Assembly: GCA_037974335.1 (NCBI GenBank)
Contig: CM075760.1
Coordinates: forward strand, 20,788,291-20,852,290
From: Prionace glauca
Taxonomy: Eukaryota; Chordata; Chondrichthyes; Carcharhiniformes; Carcharhinidae
Reading direction: 5' to 3'
Length of the DNA: 64,000 bases
Position 1 is the stretch's first letter. Each line of letters opens with the position of its first letter. Position numbers and translations under genes: made by a program. Under the pieces are notes generated by a model. It did no database searches and was not told where the DNA came from. It saw only the letters and a list, made by a program, of their open reading frames with translations. Of this stretch, positions 1 to 10,150 are shown piece after piece.

Positions 1-180
1 ACTCTCCGTGGGTTTCCTCCCACAGTCTGAAAGATGTGCTGGTTAGGTGTGTTAGCCATGCTAAATTCTCCCTCAGTGTAACCGAACAGGCTTTGGAGTG
101 TGGCAACTAGGTGATTTTCACAGTAACTTCATAGCAGTGTTAATGTAAGCCTACTTGTGACACAAATAATAAATAAGTAG
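1..180 (+). repeat. HE1-type SINE, 3' part
   Basis: It begins inside the conserved HE1 core (GTTTCCTCCCACAGTCTGAA, then GATGTGCTGGTTAGGTG and CATGCTAAATT). It ends in the tail type with CACAGTAACTTCATAGCAGTG and a simple AATAAATAA run. The tRNA-like head would lie left of the window. Confidence 0.75.
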
Positions 181-600
181 AATAATCCAAAATCAGGGGC
201 CAGAAATGTAAGATAGTCACAGACAAATCCAATAGGGGAAATAAGGAGAAATTGTGTTTATCAGAGCAGCTATGCTGTGGAGCTCACTACTACAGGAAAT
301 ATTTGTGGCAAAAAGCCTTTCAAAATGAAACAAGATGAATGGATGAGAGGGAAAAGAATCGAACAAGAAAATGAAAGACTGAGCTGAGGGAGATGGAATG
401 GAAGGAGATGCTTGTGGAGAATCAACACCAGCAGAGACTGACTGGGCTAAATGGCCAGTTTCTGTTCTGTATATTTTGTGTAATTCTATGTAAACTGTTT
501 CCACAGGATGTTTGAAGAGGAGGATTTACAGATAGGAAAAAATAAAATTTTTAAGATCTTCAGAGTGACACAATTCATCAGGACCTGAAAATCATCGGCT
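181..600. other. Gene-poor flank before the zinc-finger copies
   Basis: No domain or repeat family is recognised with confidence. An acceptor-like tract (TTTCCACAG, ending near 507) is followed by an AT-rich stretch. It resembles the acceptor-like tract near 2104 upstream of the second zinc-finger copy, so it may mark the remnant of the last intron of the first copy. Confidence 0.35.
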
Positions 601-603
601 GCT

Positions 604-1349
<746 letters not shown>

Positions 1350-1464
1350 CTGCAGGGATTAGATTCTGCTGTTAATCACATCCAGAACTGAACCATGTTC
1401 ATTCTCACAGTTGGCATCCCTTCTGCTGAAAATAATTGAAGTTTTATATTCTGGTTATATATCC

Positions 1465-1470
1465 AATAAA
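1465..1470 (+). terminator. Poly(A) signal AATAAA of the first zinc-finger copy
   Basis: An AATAAA hexamer lies about 115 bp after the last zinc-finger stop and is followed by T-rich sequence. The stretch 1350-1620 (3' UTR and flank) has a diverged direct copy at about 3130-3390. Confidence 0.5.
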
Positions 1471-2100
1471 TCAGCTTGTTTTGAATTTATTGTTTTAGAT
1501 TTTTATCTTTCCCACCTGAGTGTTTAATATCACCTGTCTGGGGCTCAAAAAGGACAATCTGGGGGAGAATCATACGGCAGGAACAGAACTTCAGCCTGGA
1601 CACAGTCTGGGAACACAGTGACTGTCCACACTTTGTTCCTGTTGGATAAAATCAAACACAGCGTTTATTCTCCATCAGTTATCTGACCTTTTCTATTTGC
1701 ATAGCTTATACTGATCTCCCTGGTTACAAATATTATGCTTCATTCCCTCATTTCCAATTAGTTATTATAAAATCTGTTTCTTCCAATCTGTCTGGAACAT
1801 TAGGTGGACATTCCCAAGTGGAATTGAGACAGAGGTGAGATCAGCCATGATCAGATTGAATGGTGGAGCAGGCTTGAGGGGCTGAATGACTGACCCCTGC
1901 TCCTGGCTTTTATGTTTTTCAGTTAATGATCGTCACTGTGTCCGTGAGGGAATGTTGTGAGTTTCTATCCTGGACTCACTGTGATGGATTTTAGAAACTT
2001 CTTTCATATAGGCTTAGAGGGGGAGGATTTACACAATACTAAACCCAAACCAAGAAAAATATTTGTCTTTGATCAATCTTTAACGTTGGACATTTTTTTC
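1471..2100 (+). other. Flank between zinc-finger copies with a short LINE tail
   Basis: At 1500-1610 is flank duplicated at 3280-3390. At 1838-1920 is a LINE 3' tail fragment (GATTGAATGGTGGAGCAGGC, then GCTCCTGGCTTTTATGTT). The rest holds no gene I can support; the small ORF at 1957-2166 has no recognisable domain. Confidence 0.5.
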
Positions 2101-2210
2101 ACAGGACTTCAGAAGCTGAATGGTGGGAGGCAAAAAACTCAAACAAATCATCGCAGCAGCATCTGACGCTATTACCTAAATTATTGTAATCTGAATATTA
2201 TTGTAATTTG

Positions 2211-2856
2211 AACATGGAAGGGGAAAGCACAGTTAGCAGCGGAGAGAAACCAAACACGTGTTCTGTGAGTGGACAAGGATTCAGCCAGTCACCTGGCCTG
2301 TCAAGACACAAACACAGTCAAACTCGGGGGAAACCACGGAAATGTGGGAACTATGGGAAGAGATTCATTTGCTCGTCACCGCTCCCCCACCTCCCCTGCC
2401 TGACCCCAACCCCTGCTAAAACACAAGTGGGCTCACACTGGGGAGAGGCCTTCTTCCTGCCATAAGTCTGCAAAGGGATTTACTGCCTCATCCATCTTCT
2501 TGACACACCAGTGTGTTCACACAGTGGTGAGGCCATTCACATGGCCTGAGTGTGGGAAGGAATTCACTAGTTCATCTATCCTACTGAATGACCAGCGAGT
2601 TCACACTGGGGAGAGACCTTTTACCTGCTCTGAGGGTGGAAAAGAATTCATTGATCCAACCTGCTGTAGCGCCAATGAATTCATAATAGGAAGAGGCTGT
2701 TTATCTGTTCCAAGTGTGGGAAAGGAGTCACTCAGTCATCTACTTTGCTGAAACACCCAGCGAGGTTCACACTGGGGAGATGCCGTTAACCTCTGTGTCT
2801 GGAAAGGGATTTACTCTGTTGTCTCACCTGTGGAACACCAGCAAGTTCATGAGTGA
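2211..2856 (+). pseudogene. Second C2H2 zinc-finger copy, heavily degenerate
   Basis: The start at 2211 ([17 protein letters not shown]) follows the usual N-terminus of this gene family with the first finger right after it. The first two fingers have lost a metal-binding Cys ([16 protein letters not shown]). A proline-rich insertion follows at about 2379-2420, and the frame then shifts several times. Later pieces still show [20 protein letters not shown] and a final VHE before the stop at 2854-2856. An acceptor-like tract lies near 2104. It is a tandem relative of the copy at 0.6-1.35 kb. Confidence 0.8.
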
Positions 2857-2970
2857 CTGAATTTGCTGTTTATCACATGCAGGATTGAACCATTCTCATT
2901 GGCACCTGTTCCTGCTGATGTCAATAAGCTCTAGCATAGTTGTCGAGCTTATGTTGTGGGTTAAAAGTCA

Positions 2971-2976
2971 AATAAA
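2971..2976 (+). terminator. Poly(A) signal AATAAA after the second zinc-finger copy
   Basis: The hexamer lies about 115 bp after the stop, the same spacing as in the first copy, which supports tandem duplication of the whole gene tail. Confidence 0.5.
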
Positions 2977-3129
2977 CTGGCGGTGTGAAATATGGTTTGA
3001 TGAATGTTTATAATTTCTCTAACACAGGTTAGTTCCTTTTGAAGAGCTCCCCCCCCCCCTTCACTGTGTCCTCCATCGTCACTTCAACAGTAAGTATGAG
3101 GACTCATGAAGCTTCTTTGTCACTTAGTC

Positions 3130-3420
3130 AGGGATTTTGCTGTACTTGCTGCTGTTAATCACATCTGGGACTCAACCATGCTCATTCTGATAGTTGGAAT
3201 TGTTCCTCTGATATTAATAATCCCTATAACTGGAACGGAGACTGTCAAGTAACTGAGCTTTGTTTAAAGCTGTTGTGCATTTTTATCTTTCCCACCTGAG
3301 TGTTTGAAATTACCTGTTTGGAACTCAGAAAGGGTAATCTAGGGGAGGATCATATGGCAGGAAGAGAACTTCAGCCTGGACACAGTCTTTCAGGGTCAGA
3401 TTGAGAGGGACAAACAGCAC
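3130..3420 (+). pseudogene. 3' flank of a further zinc-finger copy, coding part lost
   Basis: This stretch matches the 3' UTR and flank of the first copy (1350-1620), with shared strings such as TTTTTATCTTTCCCACCTGA and CTTCAGCCTGGACACAGTCT. No finger-coding sequence precedes it directly, so only the tail of this copy remains. Confidence 0.6.
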
Positions 3421-3424
3421 TTTG

Positions 3425-3665
3425 GTCTTTCTATAAGACCATAAGACACAGGAGCAGGATTAGGCCATTCGGCCCATCAAGTCTGCTCCACCATTCAATC
3501 ATGGCTGATACTTTTCTCATCCTCATTATCCTGCCTTTCCCCATAATCCCTGATCCCCTTATTAATCAAGAACCTATCCATCTCTGTCTTAAAGGCACTA
3601 AATTATGTGGCACCCACAGTCTTCTACGGCAAAGAGACCCATAAGTCCACCATTCTCTAGCTGAA
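3425..3665 (-). repeat. LINE 3' end, antisense
   Basis: Read on the minus strand this is a CR1/L2-like LINE 3' end: the RT C-terminal remnant and a tail with TTGAATGGTGGAGCAGAC, then GGCCGAATGGCC and TCCTGCTCCTGTGTC. It interrupts the zinc-finger flank. Confidence 0.7.
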
Positions 3666-3860
3666 GAAATGAGGGACATGGACAGGGTGCACAGGGAGCA
3701 GCTGTTCCCCCTAGTTGGACAGTCAGTTATGAGGGGACACAAGATAAGAGCACAGTCAAGCTGGGGGGAACCATGGAAATGTGGGGACTGTGGGAAGGGA
3801 TTAATTTGTTCATTCCCCCCCCTCCTGAAACACAAGTGGGCCCACCCCCCACTTTATCTC
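3666..3860 (+). pseudogene. LINE scrap joined to a zinc-finger fragment
   Basis: At 3669-3750 is a plus-strand LINE scrap (DRVHREQLFPL). At about 3757-3850 is one broken finger of the same family (KCGDCGKGLICS, then LKHKWAH). The finger lacks its linker and neighbours. Confidence 0.55.
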
Positions 3861-4144
3861 ATCTCTCTTCATTGACAGCAAACTCTCCTGTGGGTAAATA
3901 CTGAGGTGTGTGAGAAATGTGTCGCAGCCGCTCTCTTCTGTGACTCTGGGTTCTTAGACGTGGAACAGAAATTCCTTTACAATGTGTTTAGAGTCAGGGA
4001 GAACAACAGTGAATAATGGAAACTGGCTGTAAAATCAGATTGGTGTAAAACTGGGATCGTTCCTGACTGAGTAAAATGGCAGGTTTAGGTTTTAAAATGT
4101 TAATGTAACATTTCTGAATCTACCAAATGTAAGGTAATGGTAAG
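3861..4144. other. Unassigned intergenic stretch
   Basis: No ORF, repeat family or regulatory pattern was recognised. Confidence 0.3.
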
Positions 4145-4410
4145 AGAATCACAGATTACTATAATGCAGAAGAGGCCCTTTGGCCTATCGAGTCTGCACT
4201 ACTGCATGAAAGGCCCTGACCTGCTCACCTAATCCCACTTGGCAGCACTTGGCCCATGTTATGAACGTTCTGGCATTGCCAAGTACTCATCCAGGTACTT
4301 TTGGAAGGAATATGAGGCATCCTGCCTCCACCACCCTCCCAGGCAGTGCATTCCAGACTGTCACCACCCTCTGGGTAAAGTTTTTCCTCAAATCTTCCAA
4401 CCCCTCCACT
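4145..4410 (-). repeat. LINE/SINE 3' fragment, antisense
   Basis: The stretch matches the antisense of shark LINE 3' ends. GAGGCCCTTTGGCCTATCGA marks the tail, and CATTCCAGACTGTCACCACC with CTCTGGGTAAAGTTTTTCCT is the reverse of the coding end that normally reads FFTQRVV. Confidence 0.65.
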
Positions 4411-5235
4411 TTTGTCTTGTGCCCCTCTCCCTCTCTTTCTCTCTCTCTCTCTCCCTGCCCCACCTCTCTCTCTTTCTCTCTCTCTCTCTCCCTGCCCCCC
4501 TCTCTCTCTCTCTCTCTCCCTGCCCCCTCTCTCTCTCTTTCTCTCTCTCTCTCCCTGCCCCCCCCTCTCTCTCTTTCTCTCTCTCTCTCTCCCTGCCCCC
4601 TCTCTCTCTCCCTGCCCCCTCTCTCTCTCTTTCCCTCTCTCTCTCCCTGCCCCCCTCTCTCTCTCTTTCTCTCTCTCTCTCTCCCTGCCCCCTCTCTCTT
4701 TCTCTTTCTCTCTCTCTCTCCCTGCCCCCTCTCTCTCTCTTTCTCTCTCTCTCTCCCTGCCCCCTCTCTCTCTCTTTCTCTCTCTCTCTCCCTGCCCCCC
4801 TCTCTCTCTCTTTCTCTCTCTCTCTCCCTGCCCCCCTCTCTCTCTCTTTCTCTCTCTCTCTCTCCGTGCTCCCCCTCTCTCTCTTTCTCTCTCTCTCCCT
4901 GCCCCCCTCTCTCTCTCTTTCTCTCTCTCTCTCTCCCTGCCCCACCTCTCTCTCTTTCTCTCTCTCTCTCCCTGCCCCCCCTCTCTCTCTTTCTCTCTCT
5001 CTCTCCCTGCCCCCCTCTCTCTCTTTCTCTCTCTCTTTCTCCCTGCCCCCCTCTCTCTCTCTTTTTCTCTCTCTCTCCCTGCCCCCCTCTCTCCCCATCT
5101 CTTTCTCTCTCTCTCTCTCTCTGCCTCTATCTCTCCCTGCCCCTCTCTGTTTCACTCTCTCTCAGCCTCTCTCTCTTTTTTTTTCTCCTCCGTTTCTCTT
5201 TTCCTCTCTTTTTTTTCTCTCTCTCTGTTACTCTC
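4411..5235. repeat. CT-rich minisatellite before the receptor gene
   Basis: This is about 0.8 kb of nearly pure pyrimidine made of (CT)n and TTTCTCTCT blocks punctuated by CCCTGCCCC every 25-40 bp, roughly 20 times. Long ORFs in several frames are by-products of the composition. The tract lies about 240 bp upstream of the receptor start codon, so it may act on that promoter (GAGA-type sites or triplex-forming DNA); this is inference. Confidence 0.9.
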
Positions 5236-5476
5236 TCTGTTTTTGGGCCTCCACTGTGGGGTTTATTTTGATCCTTTGGGTGTTGCCAGATCACAACATT
5301 TTTTGGGAAGTGAACAGTTCTCATATATTATCAGAAGATTGTTGACTCAACTATTCTTGCATCCACCCGTTGATCCTTGCACTGAGCGGATTCAATTCAT
5401 CAGCAATCTGTGAAGATTCTCTCAGCCTCGTCTCTCCCCCATCTCTCTGCAACTTCTAATCCGCAGAAATCAACCA

Positions 5477-5534
5477 ATGGATCCAGTGTATAGGAATCTA
5501 TGGGGTGCCCTGATTCTGCTGTCACTGTGGAGTG
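5477..5534 (+). CDS. Receptor exon 1: signal peptide
   Basis: The ATG at 5477 opens MDPVYRNLWGALILLSLWS, a short N-region, a hydrophobic core and a small residue (G at the splice): a typical signal peptide for a type I membrane protein. The exon ends in phase 1 at a strong donor (G|GTGAGT, 5535). That phase fits the Ig-domain exon at 15877 directly, giving LWSGSAGD over the junction. About 240 bp of unique-looking 5' UTR separates the ATG from the CT minisatellite. The donor runs straight into a GTGAGT-type minisatellite. I do not recognise the gene; the later exons define it as an Ig-superfamily receptor. Confidence 0.65.
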
Positions 5535-5709
5535 GTGAGTGAGGGAGGGAAAGAGTGAAAGAGGGTGAGTGCGATGGAGGATGAGTGTGACAGAGGGTGA
5601 CTACGATGGAGGGTGACTGATGAAGAGTGTCCATGATGGAGGGTGACTGTGATGAAGAGTGTCTACGATGGCGGGTGATTGTGATGGCGGGTGGAGGGTG
5701 AGTGCGGAG
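5535..5709 (+). repeat. Minisatellite grown from the exon 1 donor
   Basis: Imperfect repeats of GAGGGTGA(G/C)T(G/A) units start right at the splice donor and run for about 170 bp. Confidence 0.65.
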
Positions 5710-6340
5710 GAAGACGAACAGAGTGGTGAAGACATTCAGCATGCTTGGTTTCATGGATCAAACCATTGAATACAGGAGTTGGGACGTCTTGTTGAAGTTG
5801 CATAAAACATTGGTAAGGCCATGCTTGGAATACTGTGTATAGTTCTGGTCACCCTATTACTCAAGGAGATTAGAAGTGCAGAAAAGGCATACTAGGATGC
5901 TACCAGGACTTAATGGTTTGAGTTATAAGAGGCTGGATAGGTAGGGGCATTTTTCCCTGGAGTGTAGGGGGACTTAGTGGTGAGAATATGGGTCTATAAG
6001 ATAATGAGGGGCATAGGTCAGTTAGATGGTCAACATCTTTTCCCAGAGGTAGGGGAAAACCAGCGCAAAGATTTAAGGTGAGAAGGGAGAGAGATACAAA
6101 AGGGGCAACTTTTTTCACCGAGGATGATGAGAGTCTGAAACAAGCTGCCAGAGGTAGTAGTTGAGGCGGGTACAATTTTGTAGTTGAAAAAAAAGACTTG
6201 TATGGGTAAGATGGATATAGAGCAAAATAGACTAAACATAGGTGATTGGGACTAGTTTAGTGGTTCAAATAAAGGGGGTGGCATGGACAAGTTGGACCAA
6301 AGGGCCGGTTTCCATATAAACCTCTATGACTCTAGACTGG
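5710..6340 (+). repeat. LINE 3' end (CR1/L2-like)
   Basis: The decayed C-terminal RT region can be followed as DNA (GGAGTTGGGACGTCTTGTTG, GTTCTGGTCACCCTATTAC). The tail is GACAAGTTGGACCAAAGGGC with CCTCTATGACTCTAG. It is the same family as the copy at 32.86-33.81 kb. Confidence 0.8.
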
Positions 6341-7045
6341 GGGAGGGGCCGGTGGGGGGGGGGGGATGTGGTTTGAGGGAGGGAGGGAAAGGGTGGGATG
6401 AGGGAGGGGTGAGTGCGGGGAAGGTTGGTGGAGGGGTGAGGGCAGAGGGACAAGAGTCCGGGTGAGAGTGGGGAGAGAGGATAAGGGCGAGAGTGCGGAG
6501 AAGCTCGAGTGTGTGGTATAGGATCAGAGGGAAGGAGAAACTATAATAGGGAGAGGGTGTGAGTGTGTGAGGGAGCACCAGCGTGAGTGAGTGTGTGTGG
6601 GGGAGAAGAACGTTGAGCCTGAAGGATGGTGTGAGGGAGGGTGCTTGAGGGAGAAGGATGGGACGAATGTGGCAGAGGCGGTGAGTATCAGGGAGAACAC
6701 ACATGAGGAAGTGGGGGTGACAGAAAGTATATGAAGGAAGGAGAGGATATATGTGGGAGAAGGTGTGAACTTGGATATGAGTGAGGGCGAGTGAGAGTGT
6801 AAGTGAAGGTGCGTGAGGAACAGTGCGTGAGTGGAGGAGGGAGAATGGGTGAACAAGAGGGGGTGAGAGAAAAGGAGGGAGGGTGTGAAAATGGTGTGTG
6901 AGGGGGTGAGGGAGGCGGGGTGAGAGTCTGTAAGCGAGAGAGTATGAGGGGGATGTGGTGAGCATGTGATGGAGGGTGCTTATAGATTAGTGGGTGAGAG
7001 GGGTTGTGTGTGTGTGAGGGGTGAGGGAGAGCCTGAGTGTGAGGC
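6341..7045 (+). repeat. G-rich GTGAGGG-type minisatellite
   Basis: An irregular purine-rich array of GAGGGTGAGTGTG-like units, similar in composition to the arrays at 5.5 kb and 44.6-46.4 kb. It includes a run of ten or more G near 6355. ORFs on the minus strand here are composition artefacts. Confidence 0.75.
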
Positions 7046-8364
7046 ATTCAAGGACAGGCAGTCCAAAGCTTTTGCATTTTTCTATATGACCTTTTCTACT
7101 GTCTGATCAAATGCTATTTCCTCCCCTTTTCCTGAAATCCCTTTGATGAAAAAAAACTTCTCTCAGTCTCAATTTGAAAATCAGATTTGGTGGCCTCATT
7201 TGTTTTTGTAGAAATATTTCACATGTCTGCCTCTCATTGTCACAGAATACTGTCTAACCCTGACCTTCTCAGTCAGACACTCAGAAACTGATCGCCCCTC
7301 CCCTCCACCCCCCATATCCTTTCATCCCTTTTAGCCCCATGTGCTATATCTAATATCTTCTTGAAATCATACAACGTTTTGGCCTTGCCTCTTTGCTGTG
7401 GTAGTGAATTTCACAGATCCACCAGTCTCTGGGTGAAGATACTTCTCCTCACCTCAGTCTTAAACAATTTACCTCTTTTTCTCAAACTATGGCAGCTAGT
7501 CTTGGATTCCCCCACCATCAGGAGCATTGTGAATCTACCCTGTCTAATGTTGTTAGAACTTAATAAGTTTCTGTGATCCCCTTTCACTATTCTAAGCTTC
7601 AGTGAATACCAGCCTAACTGAGTCTCTTCTCAAATGACGGACCTGTTATCCCAGGAATGAACCTGTTAAACCTCTGCTGTTTCCCTTCTATCAGTTCCTC
7701 AGATAAGGACAACAAAACTGCACACACTGTTCCAGATATGGCTTCACCAAAGCCCTGTAAAATTGCAATAAAACATCGCTATCCTGACACTGTCATCCTC
7801 TCGCTATGAAGGACAAGATGTTATTTTCCTCTTTTCCTGCCTGCTGTACCTGTGTGCTTACTTTCGACAACTTTTGCACGAAGACACAAAGGTCTCGCTG
7901 AGAATCCGCCGCTTTCAATTTACACCATTCATATAATAATTTCCCTTCCTATTATTAAAAATAAAGTGGAAAATCTCACATTTGTTCACATTACACTGCC
8001 ATGTGTATGCCCAATCATTCAGCCTATCCAAATCACGTTAAACAATCCCTGTATCCTTGCAGCTCACTCTCCCACCTTACTTTGTCATCTGCAAATTGGA
8101 TATAATTCATTTCGTTCCCTCTTCTGAATCATCAATCTATAATGTGAACATTTGGGGCCCCAGCACAGATCCGTACGGTATCCCACTAGCTGCCAATCAG
8201 AAAAAGACCCATTTGTGTCAACTCTTTGCTTCCTGTCTGCAAACAAGTTTTCTATCCACCTCAAGACATTACCTTGTTAAAAGGCTTCTGGAAGTCCAAA
8301 TAAACCACATCCACTATTACTTCTTTTCTGATTACATTCTCAAATAATGTCAATAGATTCATCA
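7046..8364 (-). repeat. Degenerate antisense LINE sequence
   Basis: From about 7350 to 8345 the plus strand reads as the reverse of shark LINE RT/3' sequence: GGTAGTGAATTTCACAGATC (reverse of the usual coding end), CACTGTTCCAGATATGGCTT, GATCCGTACGGTATCCCACT and TGGAAGTCCAAATAAACCAC. It has many breaks. 7046-7350 is unassigned T-rich sequence. Confidence 0.6.
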
Positions 8365-8520
8365 AGCAAGCTTTCAAGTCTACTTTATTTATTAGTCACA
8401 AATAAGGCTAACATTAACATTGCAATGGGTTACTGTGAAATTTCTCTGGTTGCCACATTTCAACGCCTGTTCGGGTCAATACACCTAACCAGCACATCCT
8501 TCAGACTGTGGGACTGTGGT
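8365..8520 (-). repeat. HE1-type SINE tail, antisense
   Basis: AAGTCTACTTTATTTATTAG and the reverse of CACAGTAACCCATTGCAATG are the same tail seen at 1-180 and 24005-24262, here inverted. Confidence 0.75.
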
Positions 8521-9544
8521 TGGTTGGTGGAAAAGTTTAAGGCTCATGGGATACAAGGACAAGAGTCTAGATGGATTGAGAACTGGCTTGGTAACAGGAG
8601 ACAGAGAGTAGTAGTGGAAGGGTCTTTTTCTAGCTGGAGGTCTGTAACTAGTGGTGTGCCGCAGGGCTCTGTACTGGGACCTTTGCTATTTGTAATATAC
8701 ATAAATGACTTGGAAGAGGGAGTAAGTGGTGTGATCAGCAAGTTTGTAGATGACATGAAGATGGCTGGACTTGCTGATAGTGAGGAGCAGTGTCAGGCAA
8801 TACAGCAGGCTGCTGTATTGGGCAGAGAAATGGCAGATGGAATTTAATCCAGATAAACGTGAGGTGATGCATTTCAGAAGAAATAATGTAGGGGGGAGTT
8901 ATGGTAGGCCTATTAAGAGTATAGAAATGCAGAGGGACCTAGGGGTACAAGTAGACAAGTCCTTGAAGGTGGCAGTACAGGTGGAGAAGGTGGCGAAGAA
9001 GGCTTATGGTATGCTTGCCTTTATAGGAAGGGGTATAGAGTATAAAAGCTGGCATCTAATGTTGCAGTTGTATAGAACGTTGGTTAGACCACATTTGGAG
9101 TACCTCGTCCAGTTCTGGTCGCCTTACTACCGGAAAGACGTGGAGACCCTGGAGAGAGTGCACAGGAGGTTTACCAGGATACTGCCTGGTATGGAAGGAC
9201 TATGAGGAGAGATTGGGCAAATTGGGGCTGTTCTCCTTAGAAAGACAGAGAATGAGGGGAGATTTAACAGAGGTGTATAACATTATGAAGGGTATCGATA
9301 GAGTGAACAGTGGTAAGCTTTTTCCTAGGTTGAATACAAAAATTACGAGGGGCCATGGGCTTAAGGTGAGAGGGGCGAAGTATAATTCGGACGTTAGAGG
9401 AAGGTTTTTCACACAGAGGGTTGTGGGGGCCTGGGATGCACTGCCAAGTAGAGTGGTGGAGGCAGGCACGCTAGAGTTGTTTAAGGTTTACTTAGATAGG
9501 CACATGAGCGGAATAGAGATGGAGGGACACAGGAGACTGTTCTA
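8521..9544 (+). repeat. LINE RT and 3' end (CR1/L2-like), largely open
   Basis: The RT palm is clear: SGVPQGSVLGPLLFVIYIND, then SKFVDDMKMAG, where FVDD replaces the usual FADD. Next come NPDKREVMHF and the C-terminal part with YRTLVRPHLEYLVQFWSP and GRFFTQRVVGAWDALPSRVV. One frame change near 8800 and one near 9205 separate three open blocks. No endonuclease domain is present, so this is a 5'-truncated dead copy of moderate age. Confidence 0.85.
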
Positions 9545-10150
9545 AGTAAGGATCAAGAGCCTTGGGACATCCCTGGGAATCAGTTGATTCCTATGGACAT
9601 TCCAACATATTTTATGGCTCACTTGTCTTTCTTCTGAGCTTCCGGGGATTCCGTGAATGTCTGTATAAGCTGTGCATGTTTATTGATGTCTTTTCTTTTA
9701 ATCCACAGGTGAATCGGTCCGCCTTGTTGACCAACAAGGGGCATACACGCGGTGGGTCGTGCGAGAGCTGCTCTTGGATGTTGCTTCGAGAGTTGCCTAG
9801 TGCTTCACATCGTTAGTTACGCTTAAATTGGACCATCTGACGGACAACACGACAGCACAGTGACTATCACTGTTTGCTGTGCAGATACATGGATTTGGGC
9901 CAGTGTCTGCGGGAGTTTGCACATTCTCCCCATGCTTGCGTGGGTTTTCTTCCACACACCAAAAACGGGCTCTTAGGCTGATTGGTGGTACCTAATTGTC
10001 CCTAAATTAATCGTTCCTCAATCTGGTTATAAGTCCAATAGGCGTAGACAAAGGTCATAGGTAGAGGAGGGCATTCACAATGTTTAAAATGGCGGCGTGG
10101 GCTCGTTGGGCCGAAGGGCCTGTTTCCTGTGCTGTGTTGTTCTTTGTTCT
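9545..10150 (+). repeat. Inverted-repeat arm 1: 0.3 kb unit plus HE1-type SINE
   Basis: The arm matches the reverse complement of 12535-13150 over about 0.6 kb. The first half (9545-9845) holds an acceptor-like tract (TTTTCTTTTAATCCACAG) followed by a short open piece. The second half is an HE1-type SINE (GGAGTTTGCACATTCTCCCC core, tail GGCCGAAGGGCCTGTTTCCT). Confidence 0.75.

Noticed and set aside
4239-5413. Long Ser/Leu/Pro-rich or Arg/Glu-rich ORFs in the CT tract
   Set aside because: They are by-products of a stop-poor CT repeat in several frames; no codon structure.
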